A program made the position numbers and the translations under genes. From the NCBI GenBank assembly GCA_900768345.1, contig CAAGCO010000007.1:124001-188000 (forward strand): a stretch of 64,000 bases of DNA. The letters run 5' to 3'. The notes below the pieces were generated by a model, which did not search any database, was not told the DNA's origin, and saw only the letters and a list, made by a program, of their open reading frames with translations. Below, one piece after another: positions 1-8,528 of the stretch. This DNA comes from Bacilli bacterium (GTDB lineage: Bacteria > Bacillota_I > Bacilli_A > RF39 > UBA660). The stretch's first letter is position 1, and each line of letters begins with the position of its first letter.

Positions 1-537
1 TATAAAGTATTCACAAGTATAGAAAATAAAGAAACAGATGCTGAAAAATTCGCTAGTGAATATTCTATTGATAATGATAATGTATTTGTTTATAGAACAC
101 TTGAAGAAATAAATAAAATACTTAAAAATGGTACTGGAATTGTGTATTTGGGTTTTCCTGAATGTCCTTGGTGTAAAGCATATGTTCCTTATTTGAGTGA
201 AGTTGCTAAAAAGGCAAAGTTAGATAAAATATATTATTTTAATATTTTAAAAGATAGAAAGAATAATACTGATAATTATAAGAAAACTGTTGAATTATTA
301 AAAGATTATTTAAAATATGATGATGAAGGAAATAAGAGAATTTATGTGCCTGCTGTTATAGCTGTTAATAAAGGTAAAATTGTTGGCTTTGATGATGAAA
401 CATCTTATGATACTAAAGGATATGAAAAGCCTGAGGATTATTGGAAAAATGAAGATTTGGATGGTCTTAAGAATAGATTATCTAAAATGATTAATGATGT
501 TTCTTTTGATTATTGTACAACTGATTGTAATAAGTAA
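1..537 (+). CDS. Thioredoxin-like protein, 5' end outside the window
   Basis: The frame is open from the first base, so the gene starts upstream; a GTG at 142 is internal. About 178 residues are visible. A redox CxxC sits in the context ECPWC (visible residues 55-58), followed by a VPAV segment near residue 115 that looks like the cis-Pro region of a thioredoxin fold. The ending carries two further cysteines (YCTTDC). The overall look matches small thioredoxin-like proteins often annotated as bacteriocin-transport accessory proteins, but no bacteriocin gene is visible, so the substrate is unknown. The stop codon lies inside the terminator stem. Confidence 0.75.
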   Translation, partial: YKVFTSIENKETDAEKFASEYSIDNDNVFVYRTLEEINKILKNGTGIVYLGFPECPWCKAYVPYLSEVAKKAKLDKIYYFNILKDRKNNTDNYKKTVELLKDYLKYDDEGNKRIYVPAVIAVNKGKIVGFDDETSYDTKGYEKPEDYWKNEDLDGLKNRLSKMINDVSFDYCTTDCNK

Positions 538-559
538 CTATTAATTTAGTTACTTTTTT
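532..559 (+). terminator. Intrinsic terminator of the thioredoxin-like gene
   Basis: Perfect 9-bp stem AAGTAACTA / TAGTTACTT with a 6-nt loop followed by a T run. The left arm contains the stop codon (535-537). Confidence 0.85.
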
Positions 560-583
560 GTTATTATAAAATAGAGGTGACTT

Positions 584-1366
584 ATGAAATTAAAGAATAA
601 AGTATGTGTAGTAACAGGTGGTGCTATGGGAAATGGTCTTGGAATAGTTAAAGTATTTTTAAAATATGGAGCTAAAGTATCTATTATTGATTATGATGAG
701 TCAGTAAGTGCTATAGTGGCTAAACTTAATAATGAAGGATATGATGTTATAGGTTTTCATGCTGATATAAGAGATAAATATAAAGTAAATGAAGCTATAG
801 AGAAGACTAAAGAAATATTTGGTAATATAGATGTACTTGTTAATAATGCTGGAGTTGCTAAAATAGAAAATTTTATGGATATGAGTGATGAAGTTAGAGA
901 TTTTCATTTTGATGTTAATATAAAAGGTACTTGGAATGTAACTAAATCATGTCTTAAATATTTTAATGATAATGGTAGTATTGTTAATTTATCTAGTGTT
1001 ACTGGACCTATGGTAGCTGATACTGGAGAATGTGCTTATGCGACTACCAAGGCTGCATTAATAGGATTTACTAAAGGTTTAGCAATGGAACTAGTTAGTA
1101 GAAATATAAGAGTAAATGCTATAATGCCAGGATATATAATGACACCAATGGTAGATGGTATTGCAAAAGATTCTAATAGTGAAGACCCAAAAAGTGTTAT
1201 AGAAGGAATTAGAATAGGTATTCCAATGAAGAGACTTGGAACTATAGAAGAGTTAGGAGAACTAGCTGCTTTTCTTGCAAGTGATGAAGCAAGCTATATA
1301 ACAGGACAAGGAATAGTAATAGATGGTGGAAGTACACTTCCTGAAACTATGAGTGTTGGAGTATAG
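584..1366 (+). CDS. ucpA: SDR-family oxidoreductase, UcpA-like
   Basis: A 260-residue classical short-chain dehydrogenase/reductase, predicted to be a cytoplasmic NAD(P)-dependent oxidoreductase. Visible motifs in order: the nucleotide-binding TGGAMGNGLG near residue 11, VNNAG near residue 87, the catalytic Ser in LSSVTG, the YxxxK pair in YATTK, and the C-terminal ending DGGSTLPETMSVGV. The blocks around DMSDEVRDFH, NIKGTWNVTKS and the C-terminus are the same as I remember from enterobacterial UcpA, so that subfamily name is reasonable; the substrate is unknown. It has a GAGGTGA ribosome binding site and stands as a single gene between two terminators. Confidence 0.85.
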   Translation: MKLKNKVCVVTGGAMGNGLGIVKVFLKYGAKVSIIDYDESVSAIVAKLNNEGYDVIGFHADIRDKYKVNEAIEKTKEIFGNIDVLVNNAGVAKIENFMDMSDEVRDFHFDVNIKGTWNVTKSCLKYFNDNGSIVNLSSVTGPMVADTGECAYATTKAALIGFTKGLAMELVSRNIRVNAIMPGYIMTPMVDGIAKDSNSEDPKSVIEGIRIGIPMKRLGTIEELGELAAFLASDEASYITGQGIVIDGGSTLPETMSVGV

Positions 1367-1385
1367 TTACTTTTTATAGAAAAAG

Positions 1386-1422
1386 AGGATTATAGTTGAT
1401 TTCTATAATCCTTTGGCTTTTT
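1386..1422 (+). terminator. Intrinsic terminator after ucpA-like gene
   Basis: 10-bp perfect stem AGGATTATAG / CTATAATCCT with a 7-nt loop, then TTGGCTTTTT. Confidence 0.85.
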
Positions 1423-1512
1423 AATATTCAGAAACTTATTTATAATGTTTATTTAATTGTAATTTCAATTATCAAGAAATATATAGTTTATGCATGTAAA
1501 GCTTGATTTTGC

Positions 1513-1541
1513 TTGATTTTTAGTATCATTTATGATATAAT
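1513..1541 (+). promoter_or_regulatory. Promoter of the 1567 gene
   Basis: TTGATT (1513-1518), exactly 17 bp, then TATAAT (1536-1541) preceded by TG, an extended -10. A possible TTG start codon at 1513 is the -35 box itself, which rules out the longer reading frame. Confidence 0.8.
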
Positions 1542-1566
1542 ATGCGCAATATTAAGGGGGATAAAG

Positions 1567-2502
1567 ATGATTAATATTAAATTTAAAAATGAAAAAAGTT
1601 TATTTATAGGAGGAGACGATGTTGCTGTAAAAGCAGATCGTGTTATTAAAAAAATTGAAAAGTATATTCGCAAAGGAAGATGTGCTAAAGCTGATAAAAC
1701 TGATGATGGTTATAATTTTAACATATTAGATTATGACTATTCTTATCAAGATTATCATATAGAAGTAGGAGAACATACTAATAGTGAATATGCTCGTGAA
1801 TCTGAAAGACTTTATAAACTTGCTAATACTAAAGAGATGAAAAAGAAATTTATTAAAACTGAGAAAGATATTTATACAAAACCTTCAAAGATTTTTAAGA
1901 GAAATTTTAGCGAATTATTTGATGGTTATTCTGATCTTTTTATACTTACTTTGAGTGCATCTGCAATTTTATCACTTTTCTTAACACTTCCTGTTGGTAT
2001 TTGTTTTGATTTTTCTCTACCTGTTAGTATGCTTATATCTGGTTCACCACTTATTGCTCAACTTTCAACATTTCTTGCTGGTATACCACTTGTAAATACA
2101 ATTAAAGAGTTAAAGCAAAATAAAAAGTCAAAGAAAAAAGATGATGAAGTACCTGGATCTGATAAAGAAGAAAAGGCAACTGTTAAAAAAGTTAATTTAA
2201 TGGAACCTAATAAAATTAAAGGCTTAGATGATATTAAAGAGATATCTGTTGTTAAAAATAATTCTCAAGAGATGCTTGCAAAAACTCGTAAACAAAAAGC
2301 AATCATTTTATTCTTAAAAAACAAATATAGAGAGTTAGATGAAAGAAGAATAGAACTTATTAATAATAGGGGCTCTAATGAAGAAATTATTCAAGTTGTT
2401 AATGAAATGAATGCATTAGCTTATAAAGCAAATACTATAATACCTAGTTCTACTTTAGAAGAAGTTGTTGAAGAAAAGCCAATGTGTCTTGAATTAAAAT
2501 AA
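1567..2502 (+). CDS. Two-helix membrane protein of unknown function
   Basis: 311 residues. The start is the ATG at 1567, behind an AGGGGG ribosome binding site at 1555-1560; the upstream in-frame TTG lies inside the promoter. The first ~115 residues are charged and presumably cytoplasmic. Two closely spaced hydrophobic segments follow (about residues 121-175, rich in L, S, P and G). A very lysine-rich linker and a helical, charged C-terminal region (with LDERRIELINN) complete the protein. I recognise no family. It sits alone between the ucpA-like gene and the trpS riboswitch. Confidence 0.7.
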   Translation: MINIKFKNEKSLFIGGDDVAVKADRVIKKIEKYIRKGRCAKADKTDDGYNFNILDYDYSYQDYHIEVGEHTNSEYARESERLYKLANTKEMKKKFIKTEKDIYTKPSKIFKRNFSELFDGYSDLFILTLSASAILSLFLTLPVGICFDFSLPVSMLISGSPLIAQLSTFLAGIPLVNTIKELKQNKKSKKKDDEVPGSDKEEKATVKKVNLMEPNKIKGLDDIKEISVVKNNSQEMLAKTRKQKAIILFLKNKYRELDERRIELINNRGSNEEIIQVVNEMNALAYKANTIIPSSTLEEVVEEKPMCLELK

Positions 2503-2522
2503 ATATTTATTCTTTAATTAAT

Positions 2523-2551
2523 TTGACAATATATAAAATATATATTATAAT
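2523..2551 (+). promoter_or_regulatory. Promoter of the trpS T-box transcript
   Basis: Consensus TTGACA (2523-2528), 17-bp spacer, TATAAT (2546-2551). Transcription should start near 2558, just before the riboswitch. Confidence 0.85.
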
Positions 2552-2559
2552 TTACTCGT

Positions 2560-2800
2560 AAATTGTTGATTTGGAAGAGTAGGTATATGATTCTTTATAG
2601 AAAGTGACTGGTTGATGGGAAGTCATAAGATTGATTATATTGAATGGGCCAATGAAAGATTATCTGAAATAGTAGTAGGATAATACGAAGTACTCATCTT
2701 CGTTAACAAAAGGACTATATGATGGTATAGGTAATAAGCTATTTTAGGTGGCAATAGTAAGAATTTATAATCTTATCCTAGTTTAGGATAAGATTTTTTT
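2560..2800 (+). promoter_or_regulatory. T-box riboswitch (Trp) upstream of trpS
   Basis: The leader carries the T-box signature TAGGTGGCAAT with the core TGGC at 2749-2752; the C pairs with the G discriminator expected in tRNA-Trp (GCCA end). The specifier codon is TGG at 2645-2647, preceded by TATTGAA, the same presentation used in the Leu T-box at 49527. The expression platform is a 12-bp terminator hairpin (2769-2780 with 2784-2795) ending in a T run. When uncharged tRNA-Trp binds, the antiterminator should form and trpS be read through. Confidence 0.9.
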
Positions 2801-2814
2801 ATTAGAGGTGTGAA

Positions 2815-2850
2815 ATGATAAAATATTATGAGGGATTTCGATGGTGTTAA
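2815..2850 (+). CDS. Possible 11-codon ORF between T-box and trpS
   Basis: ATG at 2815 with an AGAGGTG ribosome binding site at 2804-2810 reads MIKYYEGFRWC and stops at 2850. It lies downstream of the T-box terminator and upstream of trpS and includes one Trp codon next to a Cys codon. It may be a leader peptide or the remains of a gene start; there is no protein evidence. Confidence 0.3.
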   Translation: MIKYYEGFRWC

Positions 2851-2905
2851 ATATTAGCTAATAAAAATAAAATAGAAAATATTAATATTTAAGGGAGATG
2901 AAATT

Positions 2906-3988
2906 ATGAAAGAAAAATATATAGCTTTAACAGGAGATAGACCTACAGGTCCATTACATATTGGACACTATGTTGGGTCACTTAGAAAGCGTGTAGAAAT
3001 ACAAAATAGTGGAAACTATAATCAATTTGTTATGATTGCGGATTTACAAGCACTTACAGATAATGCAGATAATCCAGAAAAGATTCGTGAAAATGTAATG
3101 GAGGTAATGCTTGATTATTTGGCTGTAGGTTTAGAACCAGATAAAACAACATTTTTATTACAAAGTGAAATACCAGCTTTATATGAACTTCCAATGTTAT
3201 ACTCAAATTTAGTAACAGTAGCTAGACTTCAAAGAAATCCAACTATTAAAAATGAAATTAAACTTAGAAATTTTGAAAATAATTTACCAGTAGGATTCTT
3301 TACTTATCCGATTAGTCAGGCTGCTGATATAACTGCTTTTGGTGCTAAATATGTACCAGTTGGAGATGATCAACTTCCAATGATAGAACAAACTCGTGAA
3401 ATAGTTAATTCATTTAATAGAATATATAAAACAGATACTTTAGTTTTACCTGAAGCAATACTTCCTGATAATGAAAAATGTTTAAGACTTCCTGGCACAG
3501 ATGGAAATGCTAAGATGAGCAAATCTCTTGGTAATTGTATATATCTAAAAGATTCAAGTGAGGAAATTAAAAGAAAAGTAATGAGTATGTATACTGATCC
3601 AAATCATATTAAAGTAGAAGATCCAGGAGATACTAAAAATAATACAGTATTTATATACTTGGAAGCATTTGCAACAGAAGAACACTTTAAGAAATATTTA
3701 CCAGAATATAAGAATCTTGATGAGTTAAAAGCACACTATGAACGTGGTGGTTTAGGAGATATGAAAGTTAAGAGATTCTTAAATGACGTTATGCAAGAAG
3801 TAATGGAACCAATTAGAACAAGACGTGAAGACTATGAAAAACGTAAACCTGAAGTATTTGAAATGCTAAGACAAGGTACATTAAGGGCAATTGAACATTC
3901 AAATAAAATACTTAATAAAGTTAAAAGTGATATAGGTATTAATTATTTTGAAGATGAAGAATTTAAAAATAAGTTTATAAATAATTAA
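2906..3988 (+). CDS. trpS: Tryptophan-tRNA ligase
   Basis: 360-residue class I aminoacyl-tRNA synthetase charging tRNA-Trp. The HIGH signature is GPLHIGHY near residue 15 and the KMSKS signature is AKMSKSLGN near residue 204. The N-terminus TGDRPTG is the form seen in many Bacilli and Clostridia TrpRS. It is slightly longer than the ~330-residue type. The ATG follows an AAGGGAGATG ribosome binding site. It is controlled by the Trp T-box directly upstream. Catalytic motifs look intact. Confidence 0.95.
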   Translation: MKEKYIALTGDRPTGPLHIGHYVGSLRKRVEIQNSGNYNQFVMIADLQALTDNADNPEKIRENVMEVMLDYLAVGLEPDKTTFLLQSEIPALYELPMLYSNLVTVARLQRNPTIKNEIKLRNFENNLPVGFFTYPISQAADITAFGAKYVPVGDDQLPMIEQTREIVNSFNRIYKTDTLVLPEAILPDNEKCLRLPGTDGNAKMSKSLGNCIYLKDSSEEIKRKVMSMYTDPNHIKVEDPGDTKNNTVFIYLEAFATEEHFKKYLPEYKNLDELKAHYERGGLGDMKVKRFLNDVMQEVMEPIRTRREDYEKRKPEVFEMLRQGTLRAIEHSNKILNKVKSDIGINYFEDEEFKNKFINN

Positions 3989-4025
3989 AAATATAGTATT
4001 ATATATTTATAGTAGGGTGATAAAT

Positions 4026-4973
4026 ATGTTTGATATATTTAAGAAAACTGAGGAAGATAAAAGACAAGAAAAAACTGATAAAATAGAAAGATTTTTTGCA
4101 GCTGATATGTGTGTTAAAAAAGATATGCATTCTTTAGTACCAACTGATGCTGATTTATATACGATGGATGCTATGGTTGAGTATATGGACATGCTATATA
4201 GAGGCCTTAAAGATTTAAGAACTGAATTTAAATTTATGGGAAGAAATATAGATTTAGGAAAAGATACTTTAGGGAAAATGGATGCCTTTTTTAAAGGCCT
4301 TATTGATGAATCAGTTAATCTTAGATATGATCCGTCTACTATAAAAAGATTTTTCAATGATAAAATATCTTATATGAGAGAAGAATTTGTTAAAGATGTT
4401 AAAATGAATTTTGCGGGTTATACTTCTTTTGCAAGTGTTGATAGTTATTTAGGAAATTGTACTACTGTAAATGAAGTTTTGCATTTACTTCATATGTACG
4501 TTTCTAATAATGAAGAGATTTTACATTCATTGAATGTAATTGATAGTAGAGATATAGCAGGGTATTCATTAACTCTATATGGTAAACCTAGTCCTGATAC
4601 TAAAGAAATATTTGATTCTTTTCCAAGTAATACGGGAAGTGGAGATACTGATTTAATAGGACTTCCAAGTGTTAATAAATCACTTATGATGATAAGAGAT
4701 AAAGGACATGCATTAAGCATTGAAATTACTTATGAAGAGGAAAATGCAGTTGTTGAGTATTTTATTCCTAAATTATGTAATATAGATATGGTAAATGCAC
4801 TTCCTGGTGTTATTAAAGTAAATGAAGATACTCCAATAAATGTTGGCACAACTGGAAGATTTGTTGTTAGTAAAAAAGAATTACCTTTGATGCTTGGAGA
4901 TTTTGTATCAAAAGTTCCTACTGATGCAGATATGCCAAAGTTTAATTATGATAGTGTTGTTCATTCAATATAA
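4026..4973 (+). CDS. Hypothetical protein, 315 residues
   Basis: Not recognised. The ATG at 4026 follows GGGTGAT, so it is preferred over the in-frame GTG at 4017. No signal peptide or membrane helix is visible, so the protein is probably cytoplasmic. The N-terminus is charged (MFDIFKKTEEDKRQEK), the middle looks mostly helical, and the C-terminal half has alternating hydrophobic segments suggestive of a beta-rich domain (residues about 190-300). The gene has its own terminator and no functional partner nearby. Confidence 0.65.
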   Translation: MFDIFKKTEEDKRQEKTDKIERFFAADMCVKKDMHSLVPTDADLYTMDAMVEYMDMLYRGLKDLRTEFKFMGRNIDLGKDTLGKMDAFFKGLIDESVNLRYDPSTIKRFFNDKISYMREEFVKDVKMNFAGYTSFASVDSYLGNCTTVNEVLHLLHMYVSNNEEILHSLNVIDSRDIAGYSLTLYGKPSPDTKEIFDSFPSNTGSGDTDLIGLPSVNKSLMMIRDKGHALSIEITYEEENAVVEYFIPKLCNIDMVNALPGVIKVNEDTPINVGTTGRFVVSKKELPLMLGDFVSKVPTDADMPKFNYDSVVHSI

Positions 4974-4975
4974 AT

Positions 4976-5006
4976 ATTAAAGCTGTCTTATGACAGTTTT
5001 AATTTT
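4976..5006 (+). terminator. Intrinsic terminator after the 4026 gene
   Basis: 12-bp stem ATTAAAGCTGTC / GACAGTTTTAAT with a TTAT loop and one G-U pair; the following T run is short. Confidence 0.6.
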
Positions 5007-5049
5007 GACTTTAATATGTTATTATATAGAAAATAATTAATGGTGAAAT

Positions 5050-6078
5050 ATGATAGATAGAATAATTAATGAAGAAAGTTTAGAATTTGAAAATGAAATA
5101 TTAAATACTAATAACGCAAGATATATATTTTTATATGCATATTTTCATGAAATTAAAAATAAAGAGAAGTTTATTAATGGTATTATAAATAGTGATGATA
5201 AAAAATATATACATTACTTTTTTAGAAGCGTTAAAAATATAGATAAAGAATTATTGCTTGATAAAATTCTTTCTTATGATGACTCTAAATATATTTATTA
5301 TTGTTTATATGATACTAAAGATTTAGAAGATATATATTATGTTAAAGCTATAAATTATGTTATTGATAGTAGTGATCATAGATACTTAGGATTAACTTTA
5401 TATTATTATTTTGTTGTTATGAAACTTTATAATCAAGATATTATAGAAAGATTAAGTTCTATATATAGTGGAATAAATAAGAATAATTATTTAGAAATGT
5501 TTATAAAGGAAAGAACTGAAGCTAAAGAAGAAATATCAAAACATCCAAAGTATGGTTTTCATAAGTATGAAGACAGAAATGGATATGTACCTGATATGAT
5601 AGTATGTCATATTAGTCCTGATTATGGAAGAATAGTAAATACTGTATATAATCCTGAATCTAGAGTTACTACTCACTATGTAGTTTCTAGAAATGGTGAA
5701 GTAACACACTCACTTGATTTAAAAGATGGTGCTTGGACTAATTGGACTATAGATGATGAAGAAAGAGATACATATTATAAATTTTCTTCTAATCCTTTAG
5801 TTAGTAGTAGAAGTTATAATGCTAATTTTTATACTTTTACGATAGAACATGAATCATTTGATGGTTCGTTAACTGAAGAACAATATCAAGCATCATTAAA
5901 AGTAATGTGTGAAATAATTGATTATGTTAAAGAAAAATATAATAAAAATTTTATAATAGATAAAAATCATATAGTAGGACATAGAGATGTTGATTCTATA
6001 GTTAAACCATCTTGTCCTGGAGATAAATTTCCATTTAATAGATTTATTAATGATTTAAAAAATATTTATAATAATTGA
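5050..6078 (+). CDS. N-acetylmuramoyl-L-alanine amidase-like protein with N-terminal repeats
   Basis: 342 residues. The C-terminal half (about 165-335) is an Amidase_2/PGRP-type domain that cuts the MurNAc-L-Ala bond in peptidoglycan; zinc ligands fit H187 (in VCHIS), H311 (in VGHRD) and C322 (in SCPG). The first ~135 residues hold about four degenerate 28-31-residue units, each with a D/N-rich turn followed by KYI- or RYL-like aromatic positions, which look like helical repeats. No signal peptide is visible, so export or release is unclear; phage-type or cytoplasmic recycling roles are possible. The ATG follows TGGTGA, and a possible extended -10 lies at 5017-5025. Confidence 0.8.
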   Translation: MIDRIINEESLEFENEILNTNNARYIFLYAYFHEIKNKEKFINGIINSDDKKYIHYFFRSVKNIDKELLLDKILSYDDSKYIYYCLYDTKDLEDIYYVKAINYVIDSSDHRYLGLTLYYYFVVMKLYNQDIIERLSSIYSGINKNNYLEMFIKERTEAKEEISKHPKYGFHKYEDRNGYVPDMIVCHISPDYGRIVNTVYNPESRVTTHYVVSRNGEVTHSLDLKDGAWTNWTIDDEERDTYYKFSSNPLVSSRSYNANFYTFTIEHESFDGSLTEEQYQASLKVMCEIIDYVKEKYNKNFIIDKNHIVGHRDVDSIVKPSCPGDKFPFNRFINDLKNIYNN

Positions 6079-6089
6079 GAGGAAAAATT

Positions 6090-6408
6090 ATGATTAGAAA
6101 TTATAAAATAATAACTTTATGCGGTTCAACAAGATTTAAAGATGAATTTTTAAAAGCACAAAAAGATTTAACATTAAAGGGTAATATTGTTATATCAGTA
6201 GGACTTTTTGGACATTCAGGTGATGGTGAAGTGTGGGAAAATATGGATGAAGGTACACTTACTAAAACTAAAGAAATGTTAGATGATATGCATAATATTT
6301 GTTATTAATGTTGGTGGTTATATTGGAGAATCAACAAAATCAGAAATAGAATATGCTAAAGCCACAGGTAAAAAAGTAAATTATTTAGAAGAAGAAAATT
6401 TAAATTAA
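6090..6408 (+). pseudogene. Frameshifted nucleotide/deoxyribosyltransferase-like gene
   Basis: The first frame starts at ATG 6090 (ribosome binding site GAGAGG) and reads a Rossmann-like start with CGSTRF and GLFGHSGD, then stops at 6308 just after LDDMHN. A second frame, open from about 6300 to the stop at 6408, continues with IFVINVGGYIGESTKSEIEYA. In family members I recall, about ten residues (an IDMSDE-like stretch) join these parts, so a small deletion with frameshift seems to have broken the gene. The family looks like small nucleoside 2-deoxyribosyltransferase-type proteins. A sequencing or assembly error cannot be excluded. Confidence 0.75.
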
Positions 6409-6410
6409 TA

Positions 6411-6434
6411 AAGTGAACATTTGTTTACTTTTTT
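6411..6434 (+). terminator. Intrinsic terminator after the broken gene
   Basis: 8-bp stem AAGTGAAC / GTTTACTT (one G-T pair), short loop, then a T run. The same bases contain a dyad that resembles the one upstream of recA. Confidence 0.65.
6415..6426 (+). promoter_or_regulatory. Candidate SOS (LexA-type) operator upstream of uvrB
   Basis: GAAC-ATTT-GTTT is an imperfect dyad of the Bacillus LexA-box form (GAAC-N4-GTTC). A related dyad lies upstream of recA at 18562. It overlaps the preceding terminator stem, so the match may be coincidental. Confidence 0.35.
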
Positions 6435-6445
6435 CTTTTGTTCGC

Positions 6446-6474
6446 TTGTTTTGTATTGATGTAGGTGTTAGAAT
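6446..6474 (+). promoter_or_regulatory. Putative uvrB promoter
   Basis: TTGTTT (6446-6451), 17 bp, TAGAAT (6469-6474). The uvrB start codon is 55 bases downstream. Confidence 0.5.
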
Positions 6475-6529
6475 ATAAAAAGCAAAAAGAGAAATAATAT
6501 AAATAAAGTTTTTAAAGGAGGAAAGTATT

Positions 6530-8479
6530 ATGTTTGAATTAGTAAGTAAATATAAACCTAGTGGTGATCAACCAGAGGCAATAAAAGAACTTGTTGATGG
6601 TGTTAATAGTGGTAAAAAGAATCAAGTACTTTTGGGTGCGACTGGTACTGGTAAAACATTTACCATCGCAAATATTATTGCTCAAACTAATAAACCTACA
6701 TTAATACTTGCTCATAATAAAACATTAGCGGGACAATTATATGCTGAGTTTAAGGAGTTGTTTCCTAATAATAAAGTAGAGTACTTTGTATCTTATTATG
6801 ATTACTATCAACCCGAAGCATATGTACCAAGTAAAGACTTATATATTGAGAAAGACTCTAGTATAAATGATGAAATAGATGAATTAAGACATGCTGCGAC
6901 TGCTGCTATAATAGATAGAAGAGATACAATAATAGTATCTAGTGTTTCTTGTATATATAGTATTGGAGAAAAAGAAGAATATATAAATAAAATGCTTAAT
7001 CTTTCAGTAGGAGATATAATTGATAGAGATGCTATACTTGAAAAATTAGTTGGTATGCAGTATGAAAGAAGTGTTTTTGATTTAAAACGTGGTACTTTTA
7101 GAGTTAAAGGGGATACTATAGAACTAATACCTATCGGAGAAAAAAAGAGTGGTATTAGAGTAGAATTATTTGGAGATGAAATAGATAAAATAAGTTTATT
7201 TGATCCACTTACTGGTAGAGTTAATAGTAGTGTTAAAACTATAAGTATATTCCCAGCTTCATTATTCGTAACTAGTGATGAAAAGATACAAGAAGCAACT
7301 AAAAGAATAGAGAAGGAACTCAAAGGTAGACTTAAAGAATTACATGAAGAAGGTAAACTTCTTGAAGAACAAAGACTTAAAGAAAGAACCATGTATGATA
7401 TAGAAATGCTTAAAGAAACTGGATTTTGCCATGGTATTGAAAACTATAGTAGACATATGTCACTTAGAGATGCAGGTGAAACTCCAACAACATTAATAGA
7501 TTTCTTTCCAAAGGATTTCTTACTTGTTATTGATGAAAGTCACGTTACACTTCCTCAAGTAAGAGGTATGTATAATGGAGATCATATGCGTAAGCAAACT
7601 CTTGTTGATTATGGATTTAGACTTCCAAGTGCGATGGATAATAGACCTTTAAAGTTTGATGAATTTAAAGCTAAACTTAATCAAGTTATATATGTTTCAG
7701 CAACACCTGGAGATTATGAATTATCACTTGTAGATAAACCGGTAGAACAAATTATTAGACCTACTGGACTATTAGATCCAATAATTGATGTAAGAACAAC
7801 TAAGAATCAAATAGATAATATTATTGAGGAAATAAATGATAGAATAGCTAAAAATGAAAGAGTACTTATTACTACACTTACTATACGTATGAGTGAAGAA
7901 TTAACTACTTATTTAAAAGAACTTGGATATAAAGTTACATACTTACATAATGAAATTAAAACTTTAGAAAGACTTAATATAATACGTAATCTTAGACTAG
8001 GTAAGATAGATGTAGTAGTTGGAATAAATCTTCTTCGTGAAGGTATTGATATACCAGAAGTATCACTTATATGTATTATGGATGCTGATAAGCAAGGATT
8101 CTTACGAAGCGATAGAAGTTTAATACAAACTATAGGAAGAGCTGCAAGAAATCAAAATGGTAAAGTAATAATGTATGCAGATACTATGAGTGATGCAATG
8201 AAGATTGCGATTAGTGAAACTAATAGAAGACGTGCTATTCAAGAGAAATATAATAAAGAACATGGAATTATTCCTAAAACAATAGTTAAAGATATTAAAG
8301 AAGCAATAACTAACGAAGTCGAAGAACAAAAGATAGAAAAGAAAAAATATTCTAAGAAAGAGTTAAATGATATGATTCATAAACTTGAAATAGAAATGAG
8401 AGAAGCAGCAAGTAAATTAGACTTTGAAAGAGCTACTGAACTTCGTGATATAATATTTGAACTTAAAGATTTAAATTAG
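6530..8479 (+). CDS. uvrB: UvrABC excinuclease subunit B
   Basis: 649 residues, normal for the damage-loading helicase of nucleotide excision repair, which works with UvrA and UvrC. Visible motifs: Walker A GATGTGKT near residue 37, the beta-hairpin region with YYDYYQPEAY near residue 92, the DESH Walker B near residue 336, QTIGRAARN near residue 540, and a C-terminal UVR domain (last ~40 residues) that contacts UvrC. The ATG is preceded by AAAGGAGG. uvrA is not in the window. A candidate SOS dyad lies upstream. Confidence 0.97.
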   Translation: MFELVSKYKPSGDQPEAIKELVDGVNSGKKNQVLLGATGTGKTFTIANIIAQTNKPTLILAHNKTLAGQLYAEFKELFPNNKVEYFVSYYDYYQPEAYVPSKDLYIEKDSSINDEIDELRHAATAAIIDRRDTIIVSSVSCIYSIGEKEEYINKMLNLSVGDIIDRDAILEKLVGMQYERSVFDLKRGTFRVKGDTIELIPIGEKKSGIRVELFGDEIDKISLFDPLTGRVNSSVKTISIFPASLFVTSDEKIQEATKRIEKELKGRLKELHEEGKLLEEQRLKERTMYDIEMLKETGFCHGIENYSRHMSLRDAGETPTTLIDFFPKDFLLVIDESHVTLPQVRGMYNGDHMRKQTLVDYGFRLPSAMDNRPLKFDEFKAKLNQVIYVSATPGDYELSLVDKPVEQIIRPTGLLDPIIDVRTTKNQIDNIIEEINDRIAKNERVLITTLTIRMSEELTTYLKELGYKVTYLHNEIKTLERLNIIRNLRLGKIDVVVGINLLREGIDIPEVSLICIMDADKQGFLRSDRSLIQTIGRAARNQNGKVIMYADTMSDAMKIAISETNRRRAIQEKYNKEHGIIPKTIVKDIKEAITNEVEEQKIEKKKYSKKELNDMIHKLEIEMREAASKLDFERATELRDIIFELKDLN

Positions 8480-8497
8480 TTTTTAAATCTTTTTTTA
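8465..8497 (+). terminator. Intrinsic terminator of uvrB
   Basis: 11-bp stem AAAGATTTAAA / TTTAAATCTTT ending in a T run. The uvrB stop codon (8477-8479) is in the loop. Confidence 0.85.
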
Positions 8498-8500
8498 TTA

Positions 8501-8509
8501 TGCTATAAT
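8501..8509 (+). promoter_or_regulatory. Extended -10 promoter of the 8529 gene
   Basis: TGCTATAAT, a TGnTATAAT element directly after the uvrB terminator; no clear -35. Confidence 0.65.
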
Positions 8510-8528
8510 TTTTATGATAGGTGATAAT

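Noticed and set aside
1513..1566. TTG start giving an 18-residue N-terminal extension
   Set aside because: The TTG is the -35 box of the gene's promoter; the ATG at 1567 has a good ribosome binding site.
6808..7392. 194-codon open frame on the minus strand within uvrB
   Set aside because: It is antisense to a fully conserved gene, Ser/Leu-rich as expected from the complement of AT-rich coding DNA, and has no promoter or ribosome binding site.
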